From Hofstenia miamia (Eukaryota > Xenacoelomorpha > Acoela): a stretch of DNA of 64,000 bases. Below the pieces are notes generated by a model. It saw nothing but the letters and a program-made list of their open reading frames with translations, was not told the DNA's origin and did not search any database. The stretch is taken from NCBI GenBank assembly GCA_004352715.1, contig SCFE01000014.1, positions 2,453,913-2,517,912 of the forward strand. The letters run 5' to 3'. A program made the position numbers and the translations under genes. The first letter of the stretch is position 1; each line of letters begins with the position of its first letter. Of the stretch, positions 49,424 to 60,200 are shown in pieces.

Positions 49424-49610
49424 GTGCGGTACATGCCATTCGCCCCTTGTCACCCTTAAAGCCGTTACTGCCAAACTAAGCACAATAGAAAACACAATGC
49501 CCTTACAGTGTGAGTACTTACACCTTGAGCTGAGGACTTCTTAGACTTGAACGATTGTCTTTCTGCAATTTATGATCTGCGCAGGCTGTAGGGCCATTGA
49601 AACAGAACCA
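49424..49610 (-). CDS. Candidate pair of exons with a 46-bp intron, unidentified
   Basis: This is a GC-rich island on the minus strand. A block 49522-49610 lies between an AG acceptor (AAAAATCAG) and a perfect GTAAGT donor, and reads WFCFNGPTACADHKLQ then KDNRSSLRSPQLK. After a 46-base intron ending TTTTCTATTGTGCTTAG, the next block (from 49475) continues in frame as LAVTALRVTRGEWHVPHAKQ. The pyrimidine-rich acceptor and consensus donor are persuasive. However, another frame across the first block (MFHPKISGSVSMALQPAQ) is also open, and I recognise no family. A noncoding RNA gene is an alternative. Confidence 0.35.
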
Positions 49611-49624
49611 CTGATTTTTGGATG

Positions 49625-51745
49625 GAACATACATTTAGAAGTTTAATTAATTTAAAGAAGCTAATCTACTATGTTAGTTGTTTAAAAATTGATTGTTTTA
49701 CTACTTCTACATTTCACTTTCAGCTTAATTATTGATTTACTTGGAGTCTTACTCAACTTATATGCCTGTAGATAATATCAATATCAGTTTATGTCCGAAA
49801 GGTGGTGTCAAGCAAAGATTCTACACAGTCTTACTGCTCTTAGATCGTCATAGCAATCTTTTCTTTACTTCCCAATTGCTGGAAGATTATATAAGATTCA
49901 ATCATTCGTATTTTCATTGTAAAAAAATAAATTAGGATTGTAGAAAAGCAAACAGCATCTAGATAATGTCGGTAGGTATATGAAAAACTGCAAGTATTTC
50001 AGAATTAGCTCTTGCCTTTAATAGTTTTATGACAATTTCAAGACGAATTTGGAAATTTCAAAAATCCATTTGAATGAGAAGTGTGCTATAATGTCTGCTT
50101 GCATAAGGTTGACGTTTGATAAAATAACGCAAAATCATTTTATTATTGATAGTTCGCTAGCGCCATACTGTTTAAAATAGCCTACGAAAGCTCTTCCTTT
50201 TTTGAGAAAGCATACTTTTATTGTAATCAATACAAACAAATATTATCTGTTTTGTTTTTTTCTGTTTGATTGGCAATAAATTATATACTTTATGACCATG
50301 TGCCTATATAAAGATTCCCAATCGATTTCCTTTTTGACATTGTAAAGAACTTCCGCAGAACTCAGCGAATCGTTAATTCGTGCGAACTAATAGTAATTAA
50401 GAGCTTTGATATATTTCTTCCGAAACTGTTATCGTCATCATTACATTATAAATATGTTTCCTAATAAAAAGAAGAAAATTCCATTTGTTTTTAATTCTAT
50501 CGTACGTTGAAGGATTAGTTACGGAACTATGGTGTTATACAAACACTGAAAATTGAAATATGCACTCTTAGTTAATAGAAATATATATTACATCAAGTGC
50601 TATTATCGGCTCTTGGAATGTATTTTCATCTTAACCATTTTCGACCTGAGCTTTTTTGTGCTCCTCATCACTATAGGGAGGATTTTTCCTCCACATCTAA
50701 CACTTGATTGGAATATGATATTAAAACAAAACTTTCGACAAATCTTTTTCATAGTAATGCTATAAATTTGGAATGTTCAAAAATATAATGCCATAATTAT
50801 TTTTGATGAAGTCATCAAATCTAATTTAGAGATTCTTCTGAAATATATCAAATATTGATTTCAGCAGTTGGAAATGATAGAACTCATTCCTAGCTTATAG
50901 AATATAAAGTTCCAGTTTACTTTACATACTTTTGATAATAACAAAAATAAGTTTTTGTAAAAATTCAACCTCCGGTTGAAAAACAATAGCATACATAAAA
51001 TAGACATTCAGAACACTTATATTTGGGGATTATGATTCCCAATAATACGTAGGAAAAGTTTCAATCTCATTATGAATGCTACACAGGTCGAATAGGGTTA
51101 AAAGTTAATAGAATATTGAGAAGTGCTTCCTTCATTCAGTAGTTAAATTTTTTTATTTTGACATTTGTCAATTAATATCCAATGAGTATGCAAAGGGGAG
51201 CAGTTACTATTTTGAGAATTTCAAATTTACTACAGGAAATAAAATGCAAATAGGCTTTAAAATTTTAATTAAAAACCATAATTGAAATATTGAATATCGC
51301 ACTTTGTTCTAAATTTAAGTTAAATTCAAAATTAAAATAAACGTTTATTTTAAAAACTAAGTGAAAAATTCAAAAACAACTATATGTTTTAGACAAAAAT
51401 TTACAAATATTCCTATTTACACCTGTGTATATATTATAAATCTACCTTCAAATTTTTCGCAATACTAAAATATATATAATTATATTATGCGTTTAGCTAG
51501 ATATAATTCAATTGTTCTATATAAACCTGCTTAGCCGTCATTTGTGAGACTTTTCTTTTAAAGCCAAACTACATTTTGAAAATTTATCAAACACTATTGC
51601 AGTACAGTTTCCTGAAAGAAATATACACATAAACCTTTGAAATTTAAATATTTATTAAATTCAATCTTTCTGCATGTTCGGATTTTTGTGTAATTCTTTC
51701 TTATATATTATATAATGAAATAACTGAAATGTAAAAAGTTGTTGT
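49625..51745. other. AT-rich spacer
   Basis: No gene, repeat pair or RNA was recognised. The plus-strand open frames at 49732 and 50553 are without recognisable domains. Confidence 0.5.
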
Positions 51746-51750
51746 AACAC

Positions 51751-51925
51751 TATGCTACACGAACAAATTTATCAACAATTTTCGTCGCCAACTAATATCG
51801 TTCGTGTAGCATACCCTCCCCAACTTTTGCCTAAAACTTAATTAAACAACTAAAATTGCTCGTGTAGCATACTAAATCAACAACAAAAGTACAAAAGTTG
51901 GCGAACAAAGTTGTTCGTGTAGCAT
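51751..51925. mobile_element. Short element with four CGTGTAGCAT motifs
   Basis: TATGCTACACGAACAA at 51751-51766 is the reverse complement of TTGTTCGTGTAGCATG at 51911-51925, giving terminal inverted repeats of a 175-bp unit. Two further copies in the second orientation, CGTTCGTGTAGCATA (51799-51813) and GCTCGTGTAGCATA (51858-51871), lie inside at spacings of about 59 and 54 bases. It may be a MITE with repeated termini or an array of binding sites. No coding is evident. Confidence 0.6.
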
Positions 51926-52502
51926 GCGCTTTCGTTGCGCTCACATTTTTCAACAACAGCCACACAATTTCTTTCATTTCAGTTGCCTTTCTTTTTTTCT
52001 ATTCTTTACACAAAAAAGTGTACTCCGAATTAAGACTGATTCTCTTTTCTTGGATTCTAGTATTTACAAAGCTATTTACAGTACAAATACAAACAGTATC
52101 ACAAAAGCACCACCGCCTCAATCAGACAGAACACGTATATACAATATGTACAGCTATTTATAACAACAATTAACGGAGTATTAACACACAAAAGAGAATA
52201 AAAAATATCTTACCTTAAGAAAATTTAAGAGGGAACAAAAGGGACAAAAACAGAAACACACAGAGCTAGGCTAATGGAACAAAAATTACACTCACGTACT
52301 TACTTTTAAAAGTTCTGTGCACAGTAGGATCTTCAGAGTAGATAAAGTTCTTAATTAATATTGTTTTAACTTTATGTTAAAAACTTAGATATTTATTTCG
52401 TTTTTTGAATGCAAAATTGCTTAGACATGTGGGCTTGATGTCCGAGATAAAATTTATTTATCTTTTCCGCCCCCTATATGCATTTATATATTTCCTTAGC
52501 TC

Positions 52503-52910
52503 CTAACTGCATCCATTGGGGTTTGGTTGCAGTTTCAATAATTGAAGAAAAAGCAAATGATTGTATAAATAAGCACAGGATAGCTTCAAAGTCTCTGGCA
52601 GATGAAGGTCACAAATTATTTCAATTATACTATCTTTACCAGTAAACTTTTGAATTATTGACTTGTACAGTGCATATATAGGATGACTCTCATTGCAAAT
52701 AATGTGGTTTATTAAGTTAATTTTATATGCAGCTATGATATACATTGAAAAGCTGGATTCCTCCATTCTTATAATTGCAATACAGCATGTTGGTGGGGCG
52801 ATTATAATCGTGGTTCTTCCATATGGCATCGTTTATTGCTGCTTGCAGGGCATTAATCTCCGTAATTGGTGGGAGGTATTGTGGCTGGTAGGCTAATTTT
52901 GTAAGCATTT
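52503..52910 (-). pseudogene. Tx1/L1-like ORF2, C-terminal region
   Basis: Two overlapping minus-strand frames cover this. The first reads KLAYQPQYLPPITEINALQA, INDAIWKNHDYNRPTNM and NGGIQLFNVY. The second gives PETLKLSCAYLYNHLLF. The pattern YLPP...IN.LQ..I...IW, then NGGI.L.N, is the usual segment after the RT in L1-type ORF2. It connects in order, through degraded sequence, to the RT at 53.1-54.4 kb. A frameshift lies near 52800. Confidence 0.7.
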
Positions 52911-53089
52911 ATACGTTAATGACATTGGACATCGCATGGAGTGATATCTTACCTTTGGTGATAAAATTTAGCAGTTGAATTGTCTTTTAGAAATAAATCT
53001 AAATTGTTCATAATTTTATATCTAGTAAATTAATATTATGGTGTTATTTGCAAAGCATTCAATTAACAGCATTGCTTAGACCTGTAAAT

Positions 53090-54411
53090 ATTGATTTTGG
53101 TTATTTTTTGACAGGCGATTTATTTTTTTAAACTCATATATTAATTGAAATACTTGCCTGAGATCAGCTTGCGATGGGACAAAGATGGTAATGTCATCAG
53201 CAAAAGCTAAGTAGTGTATCAAAACTTCCTTGTGTTAAAATACAACTAAATAAAAAATTTGATTGTACTACAATTAAAAAAGAGCTCTATGGCAAGATTA
53301 AATAGCATTCAAGATAAAGGACAACCTTGAAGAATACCTTTTTTTGATCTTAATTTCTGTAGATAAAAATCCGTTTATTAGCAAAAATGAATCATTATTT
53401 TTACACAAGCTTTAATTAGAATCAAGATCTTATGCTTATTATGCTATTGAAAAGGAAGTGGTGGCTTACAGAATCTTAGGCTTTATTGACGTTGATATTG
53501 AGGATTCAAAAATCTAGTTGGTTGGCAATGTAGATGACGATGACACATTGCAGTGTGCAGATGTTTTATGCACCTCTTGTGGCTTTAATGAAACCAGTTT
53601 GACTATTAGATATATATTTACCTGAAATTGGGCTTATGCTGCCATTTAAAATATGTGAAATATTTTTAGGTCAATATTTAACAGAGAGATTGGTCGCCAC
53701 GATTTTGGTGCACTTAAATCTGTATCTTTGTTGGGCAGGAGTTTTAGAAGTGCATTTGTTATACCTTTATCTATATTGCCATACACTAAAATAGATTTAA
53801 TAAGAAGCTTTATATATGAAATTAAAATATAGTGGAAAGTTTTGCATTTGGCCATCAATACCAGGACAGTTCTTTAATCTGTTGATAGCGTCGTTGATTT
53901 TATTTGTAGTGATTCCAGTATCCTGATCATGCATGTCCTCTTCATTAATTGATGGATATTTAAGATTTATATTGGGCTCCCTATACAGGTCTCTATGAAA
54001 ATTAATAAATATATTCATGATAACACTTTGGTTTGTGGATGTTTTGTTTTCGTTGATCTTAACTTCATTTATTCTTAGGCATTTCATGGATTTAAGGAAA
54101 GATTTAATGTTCTTAGGTTTACCCTCGCCAATTTCATACTCAATGTCATGGGCATATTTCAGTTGGGGCTTTGCGTTTTCTGCATGGATGCTGTTTATGG
54201 TGTTCGCATAAGCCTCTTTTATCTCATTGTAGTTATATATGTCCTCATTTAAGGAAGAAAGTTGGTTTTCATAACCTCTTTGCCTAAAAAAGCGATTACT
54301 TTCAATTTCTTTTTGCTTTTTACATATATAATTCTTTACGCATGATTTCATATAAAGCCATTTGGATTTAATGTTCTCACAGTTATTACCGGTCAAGGAG
54401 GACTTGATCAC
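53090..54411 (-). pseudogene. Tx1/L1-like reverse transcriptase domain
   Basis: Minus-strand reading gives KINDAINRLKNCPGIDG (RT motif 0), GITNALLKLLPNKDTDLSAP followed by KSWRPISLLNIDLKI (motif 1), LRSKKGILQGCPLS with a stop before MLFNLAIELF (motif 4), and LIHYLAFADDITIFVPSQ (motif 5) at about 53175-53220. The catalytic FADD aspartates are intact. The KSWRPISLLN and GILQGCPLS variants are those of L1/Tx1 rather than CR1/jockey RTs. The 204-codon open stretch at its start (53797-54411) is the longest intact piece. Several stops and shifts lie between motifs. Confidence 0.85.
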
Positions 54412-54456
54412 ATGAACAAGCTCCCATTTTTATAGCAGATGTTGGCATCCTTCAGA

Positions 54457-55123
54457 CACCGAGGCCGTGATCCTCATTTTATTTGAAGGATGTGAAGAAG
54501 GGCCTATGATCTGATACTTTTGCATAGATTACGTTAGATATATTAATATTTAGAATACATGAGGCGAAACAGTGGTCAATTCTTGAAAAGTACGTATCTA
54601 TAGAATTATAATATGTATGCTTAAAATTACTTCCTGCAGTGTCGACGAGATTTTATACTCTTAAAACACAACTGGAGAGAAAATTATACCGATTTATTGT
54701 TATGATACTATTCGATTAGATCTATTGACATCTTTATTGTGCCAGTATCAATTGCTGCCTCCGGTACTTTTTGGTTTCAGTTTTCGGATCGCATTAGAAA
54801 TAAAATATGTTATATTTTTATGCTCATCTTTACCAATATAGTGGTTGATTACGAGAGTTTCATTTTCTTGTTTGATAACATTTGCACAGAGGGATGTTCT
54901 AAACACAATGTTAGTGATGGTGTATTATTATTAGAGAGTATTATTAGGCCTGTTTTTCTATCAGTACTTTTTCGTGTGAGGCATACACTAACATTTACAT
55001 TTTAAATAATTTTAAATAATATTAGATAAAGACTTTATTTTTATCTGGCTTATGAGGCAAAAGCCGTTATATTACATGTATGAAATTACAGTTGCTACTA
55101 ATGCCATTAACATTAAACTTCAT
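54457..55123 (-). pseudogene. Tx1/L1-like AP endonuclease domain
   Basis: The domain starts with LMKFNVNGISSN, the N-terminal strand of the exonuclease-III fold (k..t.NvnG). It ends with LVDTAGSNFKHTYYNSIDT, FSRIDHCFAS and VSDHRPFFTSFK. The SRIDH and SDHRP motifs carry catalytic residues of the fold. Its middle, including the Q-E-T motif, is too degraded to read and the frame is broken by many stops. Its position directly upstream of the RT fits. Confidence 0.75.
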
Positions 55124-55399
55124 AAGACTAAGGCACCTCTCGACCATATTGGTATCTAATATTACGCGGACTGCTTTGGCTGTTCTCATTCTCGTCAGTT
55201 GTCATGATAGGACTACTTAGAATCGGATCAATGCTGGGAATGGATGTTCTGGTAAATTGATAGTTCCGCCTAGATGAATGAATATATTGCCAGGAGTTCT
55301 TACTTGTTCTGCAGTTATTCCTGTCTCAGAAACTCATTAAATGCGTGCTTGGGTGTTTTTACGATTACATTTAGGGTTCCTCTCTGTTCCTCTGGATTT

Positions 55400-56239
55400 C
55401 TTAAAATGTTTGGGTATAGGTCTTCTGTTTTTTCTTCTCTATCTTCAGCAGTATTTTGTTGTATTTTATCTTGATCGTTACTGGTTGAACTTCCTTTATG
55501 GCATTATCATAGTCTTCTAGAAGTTCTTTATGCCACTTTGGTTCCTTGATATTTGTGAAGCAGAGAAAATGGTCAGCAAAGTAGCAGTTTTGACAGATAT
55601 TAAGGGCTGGACATGAGGCAAGTACATGCAAATCGTTAACAGCGTGAAAACCAATTGAATTTGCAATTTCTTTGACCCATTTATGGTCTTTATACTGCTG
55701 CAGACAGCCACCCTAAACTACAATACAGATGATGTTGCATTAGTATTTGTCCGGTGTTCAATAGCTAAGAAATCACCACAATTTTTAAACCCTGATTTAC
55801 TATATAAGAGTGCAAGTTTGCATTTTGGTAGGGAAATTCTGGAGCCGTATCCTTATAGTTTAGGAAAGTCTTGCTTTGCTACCAAAGGAACATTAAACTT
55901 TTCCCCTTACTAGGGAAAAGTGAACGCTCTTCAACTTCTATGGGTAGACAGAACATTGCAGCAATGACTTCAGCAGTTTTAGTGTTACAATAATTTGCAG
56001 CAATCTAAGTAGTTTTCTGCTGACAGAATTTTATGTATTTGTGAGGCTCATTAAATGTAATATGGAAAAACTCACGTTTTTCTATAATACATTTAATCTG
56101 TAGGTGCTTGCATGATGTATGTTGCTGTAGTATCTTAAAATTTGCTTGCGTCAAATGAAATTTCTACAATGTTATCCGGTGCATTGATTGTGCTTTCACA
56201 CATGTTTGGTCTGGTTGTCCCATGTGCGTAAGTTGACAT
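55400..56239 (-). pseudogene. Tx1/L1-like ORF1 with zinc knuckle
   Basis: From an ATG at 56237-56239 the minus strand reads MSTYAHGTTRPNMCE and NIVEISFDASK. After a shift it gives KCIIEKREFFHITFNEPHKY and AAMFCLPIEVEERSLF, and later FHAVNDLHVLASCPALN with CQNCYFADHFLC. The last is a C-X2-C-X4-H-X2-C pattern close to a retroelement zinc knuckle (normally C-X2-C-X4-H-X4-C). ORF1 proteins of this clade bind the element RNA. Charged KIEKKKQK follows. Assignment rests on position and this knuckle. Confidence 0.6.
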
Positions 56240-56859
56240 ATCAAGAGATTGTAGAATTGAATTCTAAAAGTAGAATTAAACAACGAAAAGAACTTACTGG
56301 ATGGTAAGCAGACGAGAAGGGGGATGAAAACTCTTCAAAATGAAGCTAGACTTCAAGAGTAGGGTGGGAAGACGTCTGTTAGGAGAAAAACTTCAAGCTT
56401 CAAGACTATTATCTTCACAAGGAAGGTAGCAGGAAAACGTAAGCGAAATGCAAAGAAAAGCAAAGTGCAATGAAATGTTGACGGTCAGGTAAGTATCATT
56501 TTTGTTCCCGATAATTTCTTGTGACCATCGACGACACTGGCCCCCGCTTTCAGCCCTATTATCTATAGCTTTCTATGAAAGCTCGTGCGTTTCGCAATTT
56601 TGCGCCTACTGATCAAAATCAATTGAAAAATGTATCAAGTTGGTAATCTCAGAAATGGACCAAGATGAACTGTGACGATCCATGCTTCACATACCCAGTA
56701 GATTGGAGCTGTTGTTCAAAATTGAAGTTAATATTATAAAACATTTATTGAGAGTTACTCAAAAACCATTTTGTTAGTCTTTTCTGTCAATACTTGTTGT
56801 CACAATATAGTAATTCTTTCTTAAAATGATGCGTTTTTTTGGCTAGCACGTTATATATA

Positions 56860-57085
56860 CAGGGTGTCCGTAAAGTCTGGAAAATTAACCATTTATCAAT
56901 TTAGGCTTTAAAATTATTCATATTTTTTGCATCTATGCTTAAAGAAAGATTTCAACTTATAGTTCTCAGTGTGTAAGGAGGCTTAATTTAAAAATTTAAC
57001 GTACTTTATCAGGAAAGAAGTTCACTTATTTAGATAGTGGTGAAATTATGATATTTTATTGTGTCCAAACTTTATGGAGACCCTG
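56860..57085. mobile_element. Tc1/mariner-type MITE (CAGGGTGTCC ends)
   Basis: The 226-bp unit starts CAGGGTGTCCGTAAAGTCTG and ends, reverse-complemented, CAGGGTCTCCATAAAGTTTG, imperfect inverted repeats of more than 20 bases. Both flanks are TA, the target duplicated by Tc1/mariner superfamily elements. The right flank extends into a (TA)n tract (57086-57112). It has no coding capacity. Confidence 0.8.
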
Positions 57086-58011
57086 TATATATATATATAT
57101 ATATATATATATTTGCGTTTTTCAATAACATTGTTTAAAGAAAAATAGGTTTAAGTATATTTATGTTTTAATCTGGAACAAGTCGCTGTAACCTGATAAT
57201 CTTAGGATAGATCCGCGTCCTATTCTTGCAACAAACAAATAATTTACAAAAAATTGAAGATTGAACACAACTGACGAATATTATGCTCGTTTTATATCTG
57301 ACTAAGTGCATTATACTTTGTTTTGGCAACTCACTTCACTCAGTGAAAAGCTTATTGTTACCAAAACCGCGATTATCATGGTCAGCAGCTACATTAAAAG
57401 CACTTTATATTCAAAAAAATTTTGGCAAAAATCAATTTTGTATGTGCCTAGCTATTTTCTGGAATTAGCTGCTTAGTACTTAGTTAATACATTTATCTTA
57501 GTAATCAATATTTTAAGAAGTTATTTGAAACTGTCGAAAATACCACATGCATTTTGGGATTAGAGCTGCAATTGTGCCATGGTAATACCTGATCAGGCAG
57601 GGCCTTCTACAGATATTTAGAATGCCAATGTGTCGTTGTATGCCTAAGTTTAGACATTTTTATGATTGCATTATATACCAGGTTTATGGTTACATACTCC
57701 GGTTTATTTAATATTAGCGTTGTAAATTATGTTGTCATAAATATTTTTGTGAAATTGTAAATTTATTTATTTATTGGTTAATACTTCTTGACATCAAAAA
57801 AATGGGCGTAATTCAAAATAAAAATTCCCATTAGATTTTTTGTCTAATTTTGATGAGGCTCACCCAACACAAAATTTTAACAAGTATGCACAGGAAAAAA
57901 GGGTTAGTCTTGGCATTAATACAATTCTAAGTAAAAGTTTTATGTGAATCTATTCTAAATAAAGGAAACATAAATTTCAATTCTTGTTTAAAATATTATA
58001 TATATTTGTAC

Positions 58012-58016
<5 letters not shown>

Positions 58017-58075
<59 letters not shown>
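58017..58075. repeat. (AT)n microsatellite
   Basis: The longest AT dinucleotide tract in the window, with one TATG interruption. Confidence 0.95.
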
Positions 58076-58076
58076 G

Positions 58077-58487
58077 TTAAATTAATTTGCAAGGTATCTT
58101 GAAATATCCTTTACAATGAAATCGTGTTCTTTGCATGAGTTCTGAATTACTTGTTTCCTTTTCATTTTTCTTAATGCTCCATGTACTAAATTCTAAAGTT
58201 CTACAATTTGAAAATATTTCACATGGGAATAATAAATGCAATAAATTTTCTTCATCTTGTTGACATACATAATAGTGGCATGTTCGGTTTTTTTGATATA
58301 AATCATAGGCTAGCATAAAATTGTCCATGATAACGTTCAAAATATTACTTCCCAATGCCATGATACAGACATAAAGTAGCTAAAAATGGTTTATCAGGGA
58401 CTTTAAAAATTAAATCACCTAAGACAGCTGGTCTATTTAGATATCTATGATTCCATAAATTTCACTTAAATAATTTGTCAGTTGTTA
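58077..58487 (-). pseudogene. LINE ORF C-terminal fragment with cysteine-histidine motif
   Basis: The minus strand reads LWNHRYLNRPAVLGDLIF, KVPDKPFLATLCLYHG, then (after a shift) DNFMLAYDLYQKNRTCHYY and CQQDEENLLHLLFPCEIF. The pattern C....C...EENLLHLLF.C is the C-terminal zinc-binding motif of L1/Tx1- or R2-type LINE proteins. It is cut at 58487 by the Tc1-like element and resumes beyond it at 59777. Confidence 0.65.
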
Positions 58488-59776
58488 TAGTTGGCTGCAA
58501 AAAAATGAGACTGAACACCTATTTTTTCACGCTTTGTGGAAACGTATTGAGACGTTTTAGAGGAAAACTATAAAAATAAAAGACAACGAGAATTTTGTGA
58601 ACTTTAAAATGGTCAAACAAAAAGTTAATTAATTAAACTGGTACATCGTAATTATTTGAAAACACTTACCAAACAAATGTTTTTGCATTGCAAAGTTTCT
58701 ACTTGATTTCTTCGGAATGGAAACGTTGAAACAGCTTGAAAACACCTTTGCGACATCGCAAATTTCTCGATCAACTTATTTTCGAAAGCTGAAAAAAATT
58801 CGACAAGGAGAATCTCTCAAAAGAAGAAAAGGAAGTGGACGCCCTCGAAAAATTATTGGAAAATTCATTCAGAAAACAGTCGCAATTGCTCTCAAAAATC
58901 CCTATATTTCTGGGAAAAAAATTGCAAACCGACTTCAAACTGAAGCCGACATCTCTGTGCATGAAACCACAGTTCAGAGAACACTGAAAAAAAGTGGAGT
59001 TACAAAAATTGGCAGAAAAAATCGACTTCTGATTACAAAAGAACATCAAGAAAAAAGATTAAATTTCGTGAAAGATTGGAAAGACTACACTTTTGAAGAT
59101 GTTTGGATAACTGATGAGTGCGTATTTCAACTACACAGAAACAAAGTACAAGTGTGGTCGTCAAAGAAATGTCCAAGACCAACAAAAGTGGTTCCAAAGT
59201 TCGACCAAAAAATTATGGTTTGGGAAGCACTATCCTATCTTGGGTTTTATTTGAAAATTTTATACGGAAAAGCCACAATCGACAGTCAAAGATATTGCCA
59301 AATTATAGCTGAATTTATGCCTTATGCTGATGCTTTATATGATGATGGATGGATACTCCAACAGGACGGAGCAACCCTGCACACGTCAGCAAAGACAAAA
59401 ATTGGTTTTCTGAAAATAATATCCAGTTTTTGCAATGGCCACCAAGTTCTGCTGATCTTTCTCCAATCGAAAACGTGTGGCAGATATTGAAAAATGACGT
59501 TGAGAAGAAAAATCCGAAAAATATATCCGATTTAAAAGAAAAAATTCAAGAAAGTCAACACATTTTGACATCTGAAATGAAGTCCAATTTATGAAATCAG
59601 TTTCAGTTCGTTTGAATGAAGTTATTTCTACAGGAGGAAAACAAATTAGACTTTGATGCTTTTTACTTATAGTCCTTAATTTATCTTTAAAATCGTACCT
59701 TTCTTTAGTTGATACGTTCAGTAGTTCAAAAGTAATATGCCTTTTTCTAGTCTCATTTTTTTTGCAGCCAACTATA
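58486..59776 (+). mobile_element. Tc1-like element, full length, nested in a LINE
   Basis: The terminal inverted repeats TAGTTGGCTGCAAAAAAATG (from 58488) and the reverse complement of 59749-59774 match over about 25 bases, differing by one A in the A-run. TA target duplications lie at 58486-58487 and 59775-59776. At about 1.29 kb it is a complete-length Tc1-type element with one transposase gene. Removing the element and one TA restores a continuous LINE reading frame across the site. Confidence 0.9.
58717..59594 (+). pseudogene. Tc1-like transposase with one frameshift
   Basis: The first frame (58717 to about 59400) starts METLKQLENTFATSQISRST, with a helix-turn-helix region, the AT-hook-like linker GSGRPRKIIGK, a second helix-turn-helix (HETTVQRTLKKSGVTKIGRK), the first aspartate in DVWITDECVF, MVWEALSYLGF and the second aspartate in ILQQDGATLHTSAKTK. 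At the A-run in ACAAAAATTGG the frame shifts by one base, and the rest (NWFSENNIQFLQWPPSSADL, SPIENVWQILKNDVEKK) lies in the second frame to 59594. Allowing for the shift, 34 residues separate the second aspartate and the glutamate (DD34E). The break is a single missing base in a homopolymer, so it could be a sequencing error. Confidence 0.9.
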
Positions 59777-59850
59777 CATGAATTAGCAAAATTTCTGTTT
59801 TTGATGCATTAATTTTTATTCTCCATTTCTACAGGCAGCATCAATTCACT
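59777..59850 (-). pseudogene. LINE fragment continuing beyond the Tc1-like insertion
   Basis: On the minus strand this reads KWRIKINASKTEILLIHV, the IN.SKTEIL.. block that follows the RT palm in LINE ORFs. Across the empty target site it runs in frame into TTDKLFK at 58487 and below. It is bounded on the other side by the hAT MITE at 59851. Confidence 0.65.
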
Positions 59851-60200
59851 CAAAGTTTTCAAATACTTCGAATTTTCAAATCTCGAACTCGCATTAGTTC
59901 ACAAAATTCGATTGGGAATCTCGAAAAAGAAATCACTAATAATCGAACTCGAACTCGATCGGAAATCCACATGAAAATACCATAAAAATTAAATTATTTC
60001 AAATTTTGTTCCTTTATCAATATTAAATAAAAAATTTTTAAATATTTTATCTTACAAAACTCGTAATTACTTGAGGATATATATTTTTAGCTTAAAAGTT
60101 CGGAAGGAAAAACTATTGAATTCGGAATTTTTTTCAAAAAATACTCAAACTCGGCTTAGATCGAGCAACTCAAACTCCAATCGAAAACTCTGATTTCACT
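59843..60200. mobile_element. hAT MITE with 7-of-8 target duplication
   Basis: The 342-bp element at 59851-60192 begins CAAAGTTTTCAAATACTTCG and ends, reverse-complemented, CAGAGTTTTCGATTGGAG, with the shared terminus CA-AGTTTTC. The flanking octamers AATTCACT (59843-59850) and ATTTCACT (60193-60200) differ at one base. The interior has repeated CGAACTCGAACTCG-type motifs near the ends. It lies about 75 bp from the Tc1-like element and appears to interrupt the same LINE. Confidence 0.75.

Larger units (their letters stand above)
52503..56239 (-). mobile_element. Tx1/L1-like non-LTR retrotransposon, nearly complete but dead
   Basis: On the minus strand the order is ORF1 with a zinc knuckle (56239-55400), an AP-type endonuclease (55123-54457), reverse transcriptase (54411-53090) and an L1-type C-terminal region (52910-52503). 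This is the layout of L1/Tx1-clade elements. All parts lie on one strand in the right order over 3.7 kb, slightly shorter than a complete element. Stops and frameshifts are spread over the whole length. No poly-A tail or target duplication was clearly seen. Confidence 0.85.

Noticed and set aside
49432-49610. Ribosomal-protein exon identity for the GC-rich island
   Set aside because: I compared remembered features of small ribosomal proteins and found no convincing match, so no name was given.
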